Origin: Pseudomonadota bacterium
GTDB taxonomy: Bacteria > Pseudomonadota > Alphaproteobacteria > Rhizobiales > Xanthobacteraceae
Direction of reading: 5' to 3'
Assembly (NCBI GenBank): GCA_023422775.1
Contig: JAFAGM010000031.1
Coordinates: 62,001-126,000, forward strand
DNA: 64,000 bases
The translations under genes were made by a program, and so were the position numbers. The notes beneath the pieces are model-generated. The model made no database searches. It had not been told where the DNA came from and saw only the letters and a list, made by a program, of their open reading frames with translations. Below are positions 1-8,705 of this stretch, piece after piece. Numbering within the stretch: position 1 is the stretch's first letter; each line of letters opens with the position of its first letter.

Positions 1-538
1 TCTTGCCGCCCCAGCCGGTGACGTCGATCACGCCCGGCACGGCGCGGAAGCGGCGCTGCAACACCCAGTCCTGCAGCGTCTTGAGGTCGAGGACGCTGTA
101 GTTCGGCGGCCCCTTCAAGCGGTAACGGAAGATTTCGCCGGTCGGGCTCAGCGGCGAAATGCCCGGCTGAACGTTGCCCGGCAGCGGCCCAAGCTGCGAC
201 AGCCGGTTCAGCACCTGCTGCAGCGCCTCATCGTAGGTGTAGTCGAAGGAGAACTGCAGTTTGACGTCGGACAGGCCGTAAAGCGAGATGGTGCGGATGG
301 TGCGCAGGTTCTTGATGCCGGCGACCTGGGTCTCGATCGGGATCGTGATGTAGCGCTCGATCTCCTCCGACGACAGCCCCGGGCTTTGCGTCACGATGTC
401 GACCATCGGCGGGGTCGGATCGGGATAGGCCTCGATGTTGAGCTGCTTGAATGCGAGCAGGCCGCCGATGATCACGGCGACGAACATGCCGACCATCAAA
501 TAGCGGCGGCTGACTGCTAGGGCTACCAGGCGATCCAT
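1..538 (-). CDS. RND efflux pump inner-membrane subunit, CusA/CzcA type (N-terminal part, runs off window)
   Basis: Proton-driven inner-membrane pump subunit that would expel metal ions or drugs with the adaptor encoded just upstream. Only about 179 N-terminal residues are in the window; the reading frame stays open to base 1. The product begins MDRLVALAVSRRYLM, followed by a first transmembrane helix (VGMFVAVIIGGLLAF), then the segment IEAYPDPTPPMVDIVTQSPG and IERYITIPIETQVAGI, which are typical of heavy-metal-efflux RND porter domains. The start at 538 lies 25 bases after the adaptor stop on the same strand, so the two form one operon. The substrate cannot be told from this fragment. Confidence 0.85.
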   Translation of the reverse strand, partial: MDRLVALAVSRRYLMVGMFVAVIIGGLLAFKQLNIEAYPDPTPPMVDIVTQSPGLSSEEIERYITIPIETQVAGIKNLRTIRTISLYGLSDVKLQFSFDYTYDEALQQVLNRLSQLGPLPGNVQPGISPLSPTGEIFRYRLKGPPNYSVLDLKTLQDWVLQRRFRAVPGVIDVTGWGGK

Positions 539-563
539 TCAAACCGGCGCTTTCAAATGGAGG

Positions 564-1826
564 TCAGCTGCCGGAGGCGGCGCGATCGATGAACAGGCTA
601 CCCTTGGTGACGATCTGCTCGCCGGGCCTGAGATTGCCGACCACCTCGACCAGGTCGCCGTTGGTGAGGCCAGGCTTGATCTGGCGCAGTTCGATCGACT
701 TGTCCTCGCGCGCGACCCAGATGCGGACCTGGTCGCCCTCGTAGATCAGCGCCTGCTTCGGCACGCCGACCGCCGGATGATCGCTGGCCGAATAAATGGT
801 GACATTGGCGAACATCTCCGGCTTCAAGAGGCCCTTGTTGTTGTCGATGGTGGCGCGCACCATGAGCCGGCGCGTGGTTGGATCGATGGCGGTCGCAACG
901 TAGTTGAGCCGTGCCGGAATCGTCCGGCCCGGCAGCGCCAGCACGTTGAACGTCACCTCCTGCCCGACCGCGATGTTGGCGCTATCGGTCTCGCGGACGA
1001 AAGCCGTCAGCCACACCGTGGAGAGATCGCCGATCACGTAGACGGGGTCGCTGGCGCCGGCGGTGACATACTGGCCGGGGCCGATCTTGCGCTGGACCAC
1101 GGTGCCGGCGATCGGCGCGAAGATGGTGGTCTCCGGATTGATGCTGCGCTTTTCCTGGAAGGTCGCGATGTCCTCGTCGGTGAGGCCGAGAATGCGCAAT
1201 TTGTTGCGCGCCGCCTCCATCGCCGTCTGCGACGAGCGCATGTCGTTTTCCGCCTGGATCAGCGTCGCCTGGCTCTGCTGGTAGTCCTTCAGCGGAACGG
1301 CCTTGCCCTCGAACAGGTCCTTGGCGCGGGTGCCCTGCAATTGCGCGAGATCGAGCGCGGACTTCGCCTTGTTCATGGCGGCCATCGCGGCGATGAAATC
1401 GTTTTGCGCCTGAACGGTGTCGGGGGCCTCGATCACGAACAGCGGCTGGCCCTTGGCGACTGTGTCACCCGGCCGCGCCAGAACCCTGGTGACCCGGCCG
1501 GCATAGGGAGAGAACACCGGCGTCGAGCGGTCCTCATCGATTGCGATCTTGCCTTCGGTGACATGCTCGGCCCGGAACGCCAGTTCGGTGACCGGCTGGA
1601 TGGTCAGGCTCGCCCATTCCGCAGGACTCGGCGTGTAGCGGCTCAGCCCCTTGCGCGACTGGCTGGAGACTTCCGAATGTCCGCGCTTGGTGCCGGCGAG
1701 CGGGACGAAGCCGTAGGCGGCCGCCCCGGCCAACGCCAGCAGCGCCGCCGCCACGATCCATTTCCCTCGGCTAACCATCTGCAATCGCTGGATCATTCTG
1801 TTGGACACGCAGGCTCTGAGCGACAA
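564..1826 (-). CDS. RND efflux periplasmic adaptor (HlyD/CusB family)
   Basis: Membrane fusion protein that bridges the RND pump encoded next to it and an outer-membrane channel. The 420-residue product has one N-terminal membrane anchor (about residues 25-43). It then shows a lipoyl-like half motif near residue 100-130 (FSPYAGRVTRVLARPGDTV, KGQPLFVIEAP), an alpha-helical hairpin (about 135-215), the second lipoyl half (IFAPIAGTVVQRKIGPGQYV) and beta-barrel domains to the C-terminus (GDLVEVVGNLRPGEQIVTKG). Internal Met codons at residues 11 and 17 are alternative starts close to the membrane anchor, so the first ten residues are uncertain. It is first in an operon with the pump that leaves the window at base 1. 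Confidence 0.88.
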   Translation of the reverse strand: MSLRACVSNRMIQRLQMVSRGKWIVAAALLALAGAAAYGFVPLAGTKRGHSEVSSQSRKGLSRYTPSPAEWASLTIQPVTELAFRAEHVTEGKIAIDEDRSTPVFSPYAGRVTRVLARPGDTVAKGQPLFVIEAPDTVQAQNDFIAAMAAMNKAKSALDLAQLQGTRAKDLFEGKAVPLKDYQQSQATLIQAENDMRSSQTAMEAARNKLRILGLTDEDIATFQEKRSINPETTIFAPIAGTVVQRKIGPGQYVTAGASDPVYVIGDLSTVWLTAFVRETDSANIAVGQEVTFNVLALPGRTIPARLNYVATAIDPTTRRLMVRATIDNNKGLLKPEMFANVTIYSASDHPAVGVPKQALIYEGDQVRIWVAREDKSIELRQIKPGLTNGDLVEVVGNLRPGEQIVTKGSLFIDRAASGS

Positions 1827-1950
1827 TTTGTCTCACGTTGCGCTAATAGTGCTCATTTGGCGTTTCGCACAACATAAAAAACGCAAATGCCGTAAGGCCA
1901 AGGCTAAAAGTTTTGGACAGGCCGCCTCGAAGCCCGTGGAAATACGTATC

Positions 1951-3360
1951 TCAATCCCGCGGCGGCCATTGTGGCGGATGGCTGCCGAGCGGCATAGCCG
2001 GGCGGGCCCAGAATGCCGGAGTTTTCGACAGAAGCGCCGAATGTCTGACTGACCGCAGTGCGCCGAAACCCGAACCGGTCTCATCGACGAATGGCGTCAC
2101 CGCCTCCCCCTTCAAGTCCTCGGTCGCAAGCCCGTCGGCGATCCGGCCGAGATCCCAGAGCCACCGTCCGGTCCGCGCCAGCGACACCTGGACGTGCCAG
2201 CTGCCGCCCTCGCGCGCCTGACGTGCCTTCGCCATCATGGCGCCGAACGCCATGAAGTAACCGGTGGCGTGATCGAGCATCTGCGCCGGCAATTCCTTTG
2301 GCCCATCCACGCCGGCCGCCTGCCCTTCGGCATGGTTGAAACCGGTGGCGGTCTGCACCAGCGAGTCGAAGCCGCGCCGCTCCGCCCACGGCCCGGCATG
2401 GCCATACGCCGACAACGTGACATAAATGATACCGGGATTGATGCGGGCCGCATCGTCAGGCGAGAAGCCGAGGCTGGCGATGGCGCGCGGGCGATAGCCT
2501 TGCGAAAAGATATCCGCCTGCGCCAGCAGATCGCGCAGCGCACCACGCCCCTGCTCGCGCTTGAGATCGACAAAACCCGTCAGCTTGCCGCGCCCGGTGT
2601 CGATGGTGAGCCAGGGAATCGCCGGCAGGTCCGGCCCGGAAATCAGCAGCACGTCGGCGCCGTGGGCGGCAAGCGTTCGTCCCGCCACGGGGCCTGCGAT
2701 CACGCGCGACAGATCGAGCACCCGGATTCCGGCGAGCGGACGATTGCCCGCCGGCCACGGTTTTGGTGCAGCCTCGCCGATTTTCGCAATCGAGATCAGC
2801 GGCAATCCGGCGAGCGCGCTTGCATGCGGCGTCGCCGACCATTCGTCATGCGAGCGCATCAGCGCAACGACGCAGCCGCCGGCATAGGCCGCGGTCTCGA
2901 ACGCCTCGCCATCCCATTGCAGCAGCGCGGCCTGAACTTCGTCGCGTTGCGGTTTGCAGTTCAACACCCTGCAGACGGCGTCGCGGTGATGCGGGAAGTT
3001 GGTGTGCAGCCGCACGAACCTTTCGTCGCGGGTCCTGTAGATGCCGGCGATCGCATCCCAGGCCGGTGGCGGCGGCTTGCCGTCGACGCGCAGATAGCGT
3101 TCGCTCCGGCACTCGACCACGGCGTGGCGCATGTCGACGGTAACGTTCTGTGCCTGCCCACTGCGCATTTTCCAGATTTCTGCGGCCGCCAATCCGGTCG
3201 CGGCAACGCTCACCTGCGCGGCGGCGGCGACGCGGAACGACGACGGCAATTGCGGCTCGTCGCCGGTCAGCGTGAGGGCGTCGAGCGCGGAATCTTCGCC
3301 GCCGGCGGAGGTCCACACATCGCGAAGAATTTCCAGTGGGCTTTTTCCCGGGCTTTGCAT
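1951..3360 (-). CDS. CaiB/BaiF family CoA transferase, two-part architecture
   Basis: Member of the class III CoA-transferase family (CaiB/BaiF), which moves CoA between carboxylic acids; the substrate is unknown. In the 469-residue product the canonical family N-terminus (PLAGIRVLDLSRVIAGPVAGR, then GAEV-like GADVLLISGP and LDLK-like FVDLKRE) does not begin until about residue 207. Upstream, residues 50-110 carry a motif (GQAQNVTVDMRHAV) that normally follows it, and a matching one (GGSWHVQVSLART) recurs near residue 410. The protein thus looks like a family fragment joined to a second family core. It stands alone: the repeat region 3402-3548 lies upstream and an RND operon beyond a 124-base gap downstream. 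Confidence 0.8.
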   Translation of the reverse strand: MQSPGKSPLEILRDVWTSAGGEDSALDALTLTGDEPQLPSSFRVAAAAQVSVAATGLAAAEIWKMRSGQAQNVTVDMRHAVVECRSERYLRVDGKPPPPAWDAIAGIYRTRDERFVRLHTNFPHHRDAVCRVLNCKPQRDEVQAALLQWDGEAFETAAYAGGCVVALMRSHDEWSATPHASALAGLPLISIAKIGEAAPKPWPAGNRPLAGIRVLDLSRVIAGPVAGRTLAAHGADVLLISGPDLPAIPWLTIDTGRGKLTGFVDLKREQGRGALRDLLAQADIFSQGYRPRAIASLGFSPDDAARINPGIIYVTLSAYGHAGPWAERRGFDSLVQTATGFNHAEGQAAGVDGPKELPAQMLDHATGYFMAFGAMMAKARQAREGGSWHVQVSLARTGRWLWDLGRIADGLATEDLKGEAVTPFVDETGSGFGALRSVRHSALLSKTPAFWARPAMPLGSHPPQWPPRD

Positions 3361-3401
3361 CGGCGCGTCTCTTCCTTAAGCCTTCCTGTGAGTAGTATTC
3401 C

Positions 3402-3548
3402 CGTCATTGCGAGCGCAGCAATCAAGAACTCGCCAAAGCCAGAGATCGTCATTGCGAGCGCAGCGAAGCAATCCATCTATCCCCGAGCGAAGCAATCCAT
3501 CTATCCCCGAGTAGAGAGGTGGATTGCTTCGCTGCGCTCGCAATGACG
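3402..3548. repeat. Palindromic intergenic repeat, 'cattgcgagcgcagcgaagc' family, with a partial copy and a 24-bp tandem duplication
   Basis: The left arm cgtcattgcgagcgcagcga begins at 3447 and its inverted counterpart (ending tcgctgcgctcgcaatgacg) closes at 3548. A shorter partial left arm lies at 3402-3420. Inside, a 24-base unit starting gcgaagcaatccatctat is repeated at 3463 and 3487. The same family recurs at 22461-22520, 47160-47236 and 54137-54221. It fills most of the gene-free stretch 3361-3680 and supplies false N-terminal extensions to both neighbouring reading frames. Confidence 0.9.
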
Positions 3549-3680
3549 ACGTGCTGGACACGGACCAAGTGCGCCTTTGGCACCTCTCGAACCACGACGC
3601 GCCGGGCTCGCAACGATTTGACCTTTCCTGCGCGTCAGGCTGGCCGCTACAATGGCGTGGTTCACATAAGGAAGAACAAG

Positions 3681-4451
3681 ATGGATTTGGGTTTGAAGGG
3701 AAGAAACGCGGTCGTACTCGGCGGCACGCGCGGGATCGGACGGGCGATTGCCGGCACGCTGGCCGGCGAAGGGGCCGGCGTCGCCGTCTGCGCGCGGAAC
3801 GCAGACCAGGTCAGCGCAACGGTTGCCGAACTGAAGGCGATGGGCGTGAAGGCGACCGGTGCGCCGGTCGACATCACCGATGCCGCCGCGCTGAAATCGT
3901 GGATATCGGCCGTAGCGCAGGAGCTGGGCAGCATCGACATGCTGTTCTCCAATGCGGGCGCGATGGCGCAAGGCGGCGACGCCGCGTCGTGGGAGCAGAA
4001 TTTCCGGCTCGACGTGCTCGGCGCCGTCAACGCGTTCGAAGCCGCACGTCCGTTTCTCGAAACCAGCGGCGAAAAGACCGGCGACGCCGCCTGCGTGATC
4101 ATTTCATCGATATCCGCGGCGCAGGCGGATGCCGCCAGTTCGTACGGACCGATCAAGGCGGCGCTGATCCACATGGCCAAGGGTCTTGCGCGGCAATACG
4201 CGAGCAAGAAGATCCGCGTCAACGTGGTGTCGCCGGGCACGGTCTATTTCAAGGGCGGCATCTGGAACATGGTCGAGCAGGACATGCCCAAGCGCTTCCA
4301 GGATGCGATGGCGCGCAACCCGACCGGCCGCATGGCGACGCCGCAGGAGATCGCCAGCGCGGCCGTGTTTCTCGCGAGCCCGGTCTCGTCGTTCACGACA
4401 GGATCGAATCTGGTCGTCGATGGCGCGATCTCGAACCGGGTGAATTTCTAG
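3681..4451 (+). CDS. SDR family NAD(P)-dependent oxidoreductase
   Basis: Classical short-chain dehydrogenase/reductase of 256 residues; the substrate is not predictable. Visible features are the cofactor-binding glycine motif GGTRGIGRAIAG near residue 12, the NAG motif (SNAGAMAQ) near residue 90, and the catalytic Tyr-x-x-x-Lys in SSYGPIKAALIHMAKG at about residue 155, followed by RVNVVSPGTVYF. The chosen ATG is preceded by the Shine-Dalgarno sequence aaggaag. The longer open frame upstream reads through the palindromic repeat and is not a real N-terminus. It stands alone, with repeat arrays on both sides. Confidence 0.93.
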   Translation: MDLGLKGRNAVVLGGTRGIGRAIAGTLAGEGAGVAVCARNADQVSATVAELKAMGVKATGAPVDITDAAALKSWISAVAQELGSIDMLFSNAGAMAQGGDAASWEQNFRLDVLGAVNAFEAARPFLETSGEKTGDAACVIISSISAAQADAASSYGPIKAALIHMAKGLARQYASKKIRVNVVSPGTVYFKGGIWNMVEQDMPKRFQDAMARNPTGRMATPQEIASAAVFLASPVSSFTTGSNLVVDGAISNRVNF

Positions 4452-4468
4452 CGGACAAGTGTATCAGA

Positions 4469-4565
4469 CCTCATCCTGAGGAGCGTGTAGCGCGTCTCGA
4501 AGGATGAATGGCACTGGCGGGGCCTCATGGTTCGAGACGGCGCTGCGCGCCTCCTCACCATGAGG
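4469..4565. repeat. Palindromic repeat, 'cctcatcctgaggagc' family, copy 1
   Basis: Begins cctcatcctgaggagcgtgt and ends cgcgcctcctcaccatgagg, with an inner ctcgaaggatga / ggttcgagacgg pair. It lies 17 bases after the SDR gene. A second copy of the same family is at 60703-60798, about 56 kb away. Confidence 0.85.
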
Positions 4566-4687
4566 GACCAACGGCCGTCGGCCGCGCGCTGTCATAAATC
4601 TTTCACATAACTCCTGTCGAGACCATCCGCGATTCGTGACACTATTTCTTCAGTCACATGACATTTCGATGAAATGCGGAGCGGTGA

Positions 4688-5635
4688 ATGAGTTTGGAAG
4701 CAGAGGTGCGATCGGGTTCGCTGGCCTGGTCGAATCCCGTGGGACGGTGGTGGGTTTTCCTCGCCGTGGTCAGCGGCGCAAACATTGCGGCCTGGTTCGT
4801 GCTGTATCGCGAACTCCCCGCGCAGGCGACAGGCCACACCGGAAGCGCGTCGCTCGGCGCCATGCTGCTGCTCAGCGCCGCCTATGTTTTCGGCTGCGCC
4901 TTCAGGTCGCTGCTGCCCCGCGCGGACGTCCAGCGGATCTGCCTGTTCGACACCTGGCTGTCGAGCGTCGTCGTCGGCCGCTCGGTGGCAACCGTGGCCG
5001 AACTCGCCTTCGTGGCGCAGTGGGCGATCATGCTGCACCAATTGGGAACGATGACCGGCGCGGAGACCGTGCTGATCGCGGCCTGGGTGATCGTGCCGCT
5101 GATCCTGATCGCGGAATGCTTCTCATGGTACGCGGTGCTGACCACGCACTATCTGTACAACGCCATCGAGAATTCATTGTGGGCCATAGCCTTCTTCATC
5201 ATCGGGCTCGGCCTGTGCCGGCTGCTGCCGGAGTTCGATGGTCTGGTTCGCATGGCCTTCATCGTCGCGATTGTCGGGATCGTCGGCTACCTGGCGTTTC
5301 TCATGACCGTCGATGTCCCGATGTATCTGAGCCGCTGGCGCACCGAGGTTGGCGATGGCGCCAGCCTGCTGAGCCCTCGCGAAGGTCTGCGCGACGTTTG
5401 CACGCGCTGGATCGTGACGCACGATCACGCCGAGTGGAAGGACGAGATCCCCTGGATGTCGCTGTATTTCAGCGCAGCCGTCTGGGCGAGCCTCGCGCTG
5501 TGCATCGCCTGCTCGTTCGAAAATCATCTCCCGCGCTACCGCACGGAAATGGCCGTCGCGAGCGCGGCGGTATCCGGAGACAGGCAACATCTATCGGGCA
5601 CGCCGGAGGGGATTTCATCGTCCGAAAAACGATAA
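4688..5635 (+). CDS. Multi-pass membrane protein of unknown function
   Basis: Not recognised. The 315-residue product has about seven hydrophobic segments: residues about 21-40 (WWVFLAVVSGANIAAWFVLY), 56-75, 92-120, 133-155, 165-190, 200-220 and 265-285. Charged loops lie between them, and a soluble C-terminal tail is rich in Ser/Gly/Glu. There is no signal peptide and no cofactor motif that I can name. Several acidic and aromatic residues sit within membrane segments (for example LIAECFSWYAVL, HYLYNAIENSLW), which could mean a transport or sensory role, but this is a guess. It is preceded by 120 bases with no gene and followed by a PilZ gene in the same orientation. Confidence 0.7.
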   Translation: MSLEAEVRSGSLAWSNPVGRWWVFLAVVSGANIAAWFVLYRELPAQATGHTGSASLGAMLLLSAAYVFGCAFRSLLPRADVQRICLFDTWLSSVVVGRSVATVAELAFVAQWAIMLHQLGTMTGAETVLIAAWVIVPLILIAECFSWYAVLTTHYLYNAIENSLWAIAFFIIGLGLCRLLPEFDGLVRMAFIVAIVGIVGYLAFLMTVDVPMYLSRWRTEVGDGASLLSPREGLRDVCTRWIVTHDHAEWKDEIPWMSLYFSAAVWASLALCIACSFENHLPRYRTEMAVASAAVSGDRQHLSGTPEGISSSEKR

Positions 5636-5736
5636 ATTTTAACGAAACCTCTCAAGGGAACCTTACGAAATCATCCCCACACTGGCCCGCGTGCTTCGGC
5701 GATCGGACGGCCGGTCGCGCGTAACCACGGGTGGTC

Positions 5737-6012
5737 ATGATGATCGTTGACGAACCACGGACGAAGGTACCGCGCGAGCCGCGGCGCGAAGTGCAAAAGC
5801 GGCCGACCTGGATGTCGGTCGACGACGGGGTGACGAAGATCGAATGCTTCGTGCTCGACGTCTCGCCGAACGGCGCCAAGATCGTGACCGATGCAGCCAT
5901 CGACGTCAGGGACCGGTTCGTGCTGGCGCTGGTGCCGCAGCATCCGAAGCGCCAGTCATGCGAAGTGGTCTGGCGCCGCGGCCGGACCTACGGCGTAAAA
6001 TTCCTGCCCTGA
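5737..6012 (+). CDS. PilZ domain protein
   Basis: Small single-domain protein of 91 residues resembling PilZ, a fold that often binds cyclic di-GMP. The D-x-S-x-x-G part of the binding motif is present (DVSPNGAKI), and the N-terminal arginine cluster (REPRREVQKR) may stand for the RxxxR part. The C-terminus has the usual last strand (VVWRRGRTYGVKFLP). Binding of the second messenger is inferred, not shown. Start choice is uncertain: GTG at 5731, ATG at 5737 and ATG at 5740 are all in frame. Confidence 0.8.
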   Translation: MMIVDEPRTKVPREPRREVQKRPTWMSVDDGVTKIECFVLDVSPNGAKIVTDAAIDVRDRFVLALVPQHPKRQSCEVVWRRGRTYGVKFLP

Positions 6013-6096
6013 TCGAGGGTAGACCGGGCGCCGACAGATAACACCCGCGCGCCTTTCGGGTTCCATGACGGCCAAGCTCTGAAGCCTAACGCCGCA

Positions 6097-6612
6097 TTGT
6101 CGCGCGACGCGCATGTCGCGTATCACGCCTGTGTGGCTTCTGGTTTTGCGGGAACGAGCTTGGACAGATTTCAGATCGGAATTCATATCATCGCGCTGGC
6201 CTCGGCCTTCGCGCTCGCGGTTCCGATCGGCTGGGATCGCGAGAAGCGGGCACGCAGCGCGGGCTTGCGAACTTTCCCGCTGGTCGCAATGGCAAGCTGC
6301 GGGTTCATACAGGCCAGCGAGAGCCTGCTGGTGCATTCGCCCGACGGCCTGGCAAAGGTGGTTGAAGGTCTGATCACCGGCATCGGCTTCATCGGCGGCG
6401 GCGCGATCCTCAAGCAGGGCGCCACCGTGCAGGGTACAGCAACGGCGGCAAGCCTGTGGGCCACCGGCGCGATCGGCGTCTCGGTCGGGCTTGGCAGCTA
6501 CGATGTCGCAGTCACCGTGGCACTGTTCACGTTCCTGACGCTGAAGCTGCTCACGCTAATGAAGGAAGAAACCGACATCGCAAAGGACGAGGGCGGCAGC
6601 AAGCCGGACTGA
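6097..6612 (+). CDS. MgtC/SapB family membrane protein
   Basis: MgtC/SapB-type inner-membrane protein; family members are linked to magnesium stress and modulation of ATP synthase. The 171-residue frame has four hydrophobic stretches. It also has the family hallmarks RTFPLVAMASCG, GLITGIGFIGGGAILKQG and TAASLWATGAIGVSVGLG. The listed TTG gives an extra soluble N-terminus. A TTG at 6160 (start of LDRFQIGIHIIALASAFALA) would begin right at the first membrane helix and is an equally good start. Unlike enterobacterial MgtC it has almost no C-terminal cytoplasmic domain. It lies alone between the PilZ gene and the ABC exporter operon. Confidence 0.85.
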   Translation: MSRDAHVAYHACVASGFAGTSLDRFQIGIHIIALASAFALAVPIGWDREKRARSAGLRTFPLVAMASCGFIQASESLLVHSPDGLAKVVEGLITGIGFIGGGAILKQGATVQGTATAASLWATGAIGVSVGLGSYDVAVTVALFTFLTLKLLTLMKEETDIAKDEGGSKPD

Positions 6613-6858
6613 ACCCAATGGATTGTCCGCCACGGATCGCGCCACCAAATCGTCACGTTGGCGGCGAATTGCAGGCGAAGTGCTGGCGTTCCATCCGGTT
6701 CCGCCCTGCTCCGCCTCGCCCTTTTGCCTCGCCCTCTTGCCTCGCCTCCCTGCCGCCCACCTCGTATCCGTCGGACAGCGCCCGCCATCAATGGCTGGCT
6801 TTTCCGATCATGGAAAACCAGACTGACATGGCACACAAAGTAATCGGCCCCCGGTAGC

Positions 6859-7992
6859 ATGCCGTTGGTTTTCACCATCGCGTTTCGAAACCTGTTTCAT
6901 GACCGGCTGCGTTTCGTCGCCACCGTGATCGGGATCGTGTTTTCCATCGTTCTGGTCACCATCCAGATGGGGCTCTATTTCGGCTTCGGGCGCATGGTGA
7001 CGACGATGATCGACCATGCGACCGCCGATCTCTGGGTGATGCCGCGCGGAACCAAGGCCTTTGAAGACCCTTCCCTGCTGAACACGCGCGAGCGCTATCG
7101 CGCGCTTGCCATCAACGGCGTGGCGGAGGCCATTCCGGTCGTGATCGGATTTTCCGACTGGCGAATGCCGAGCGGGGCGATGACGCCGGTGTTCATCATC
7201 GGCTCGGATCTGCGGGCCGGCGGGCTGCAGCCGTGGGACCTGGTGGAAGGCCGGATCGAGGCATTGGCGAACGCCAGGGCTGTCGCGGTCGACCGCACCT
7301 ATTTCGATCGCCTCGGCATCTCCGGGATCGGCGCGACCGCCGAAATCCGCCAGCAACCGGTAGAGGTGGCGGCGGTCACCAACGGCATTCGTTCGTTCAC
7401 CACGACACCGTTCGTCTTCATGGACGTCGAACGGGCGCGGGCCTACACGGGAGTGCCGTCCGGAAAGGCCACCTACATCATTGTACGCCTGAGCTCCGAT
7501 GCCGATCCTGCTCGCGTTCGCCGGCAACTGATGTCTGACATCGCCGATGTCGAGGTGCTTACCCCGGCCGAGTTTCGCGAGCGCAGCCGCACATTCTGGC
7601 TGTTCGGCACGGGCGCCGGGGCCGCGCTGTTCGCGGGCGCCCTGCTCGGCGTGATCGTCGGCACCGTCGTGGTGGCCCAGACACTTTATGCGAGCACGAA
7701 GGAGCACCTGAACGAATTCGCCACCCTGCGGGCGATCGGCTCCTCGCGACAGTATATCTACAAGGTGATCCTCTGGCAGGCGCTGCTGAGCGCCATCATC
7801 GGATTTTCGCTCGCCGCACTGGTCGGCGACGCCGTCGTGCGGCTGACCGAGGGGACCGCGTTGCCGATCGTCATCACGCCCGGGCTGATGGTCGGGCTGT
7901 TCGTGCTGACCCTCGTCATGTGCATCGGTTCTTCGATCGCGGCGATCGTTCAGGTGACCCGCATCGAACCTGCGACGGTGTTCACGCGATGA
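6859..7992 (+). CDS. ABC transporter permease, DevC/FtsX-MacB type
   Basis: Inner-membrane permease of a DevBCA- or MacAB-like exporter. The 377 residues have the FtsX topology: one N-terminal helix (about 20-42, FVATVIGIVFSIVLVTIQMG), a large periplasmic domain (about 50-255) and three C-terminal helices (about 260-285, 310-335, 345-370). The cytoplasmic coupling segment ASTKEHLNEFATLRAIGSS precedes the third helix. The stop codon overlaps the ATG of the ATPase gene in an ATGA, so translation is probably coupled. First gene of a three-gene operon that encodes permease, ATPase and membrane fusion protein. Confidence 0.88.
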   Translation: MPLVFTIAFRNLFHDRLRFVATVIGIVFSIVLVTIQMGLYFGFGRMVTTMIDHATADLWVMPRGTKAFEDPSLLNTRERYRALAINGVAEAIPVVIGFSDWRMPSGAMTPVFIIGSDLRAGGLQPWDLVEGRIEALANARAVAVDRTYFDRLGISGIGATAEIRQQPVEVAAVTNGIRSFTTTPFVFMDVERARAYTGVPSGKATYIIVRLSSDADPARVRRQLMSDIADVEVLTPAEFRERSRTFWLFGTGAGAALFAGALLGVIVGTVVVAQTLYASTKEHLNEFATLRAIGSSRQYIYKVILWQALLSAIIGFSLAALVGDAVVRLTEGTALPIVITPGLMVGLFVLTLVMCIGSSIAAIVQVTRIEPATVFTR

Positions 7993-8705
7993 CCGAACCA
8001 TTGCTCGAAGCGGTCAACCTGACGAAGGACCTTGGCAGCGGCGCCGGCAAGGTGGCGGCGCTCAAGGGCGTCAGCCTGGCGCTCAACGGCGGCGAACTCA
8101 CTTTGCTGATGGGGCCTTCCGGAAGCGGCAAGACCACGCTGCTGTCCATTCTCGGTTGCCTGTTGGCGCCGACGGAGGGAACGGTTCGCATCCGCCGGCA
8201 TTCGACCGCCGGCGTCGATCCAGAGGACCTGGCGCGACTCAGGCGGGACCATGTGGGCTTTGTGTTCCAGTCGTTTCACCTGTTTCCGACGTTGTCCGCG
8301 ACCGACAATGTGAGGCTCGCGCTCGATGTCCGCGGCGAGCGCTCGAGGGCGGCCAAGGCCCGGTCACGCGAGGCACTGGCGAAGGTCGGCCTGGCCCACA
8401 AGATAAAGGCGTATCCGCGCGAACTCAGCGGCGGCGAACAGCAGCGGGTCGCGATCGCGCGCGCCATCGTCGGGAACCCGTCCATCATCCTGGCGGACGA
8501 GCCCACGGCCGCGCTTGATGGCGCCAACGGCCAGGCGGTCATGAAGCTGCTCGCCGAGATCGCCAGGGAACGCGGACACGCCGTGCTGATTGTGACGCAT
8601 GACCCGCGTCTGTTGCCATTTGCGGACCGGGTCGTCCATATCGAGGACGGACGGATCATTGGCGAGGAGCGCGGCGGCATTCGCCAAACGCTGGAGGACC
8701 ACTAG
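7989..8705 (+). CDS. ABC transporter ATP-binding protein (DevA/LolD/MacB type)
   Basis: Nucleotide-binding subunit of the exporter, 238 residues. Walker A GPSGSGKT is at residues 42-49, the Q-loop region is VGFVFQSFHLFPTL, the signature LSGGEQQR starts at residue 146, Walker B IILADEP is at 166-172 and the switch His is in LIVTHDPRL. These are the features of the LolD/MacB/DevA subfamily that pairs with FtsX-like permeases. The ATG overlaps the permease stop (ATGA), and the TAG stop shares its last base with the GTG of the next gene. Confidence 0.92.
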   Translation: MTEPLLEAVNLTKDLGSGAGKVAALKGVSLALNGGELTLLMGPSGSGKTTLLSILGCLLAPTEGTVRIRRHSTAGVDPEDLARLRRDHVGFVFQSFHLFPTLSATDNVRLALDVRGERSRAAKARSREALAKVGLAHKIKAYPRELSGGEQQRVAIARAIVGNPSIILADEPTAALDGANGQAVMKLLAEIARERGHAVLIVTHDPRLLPFADRVVHIEDGRIIGEERGGIRQTLEDH

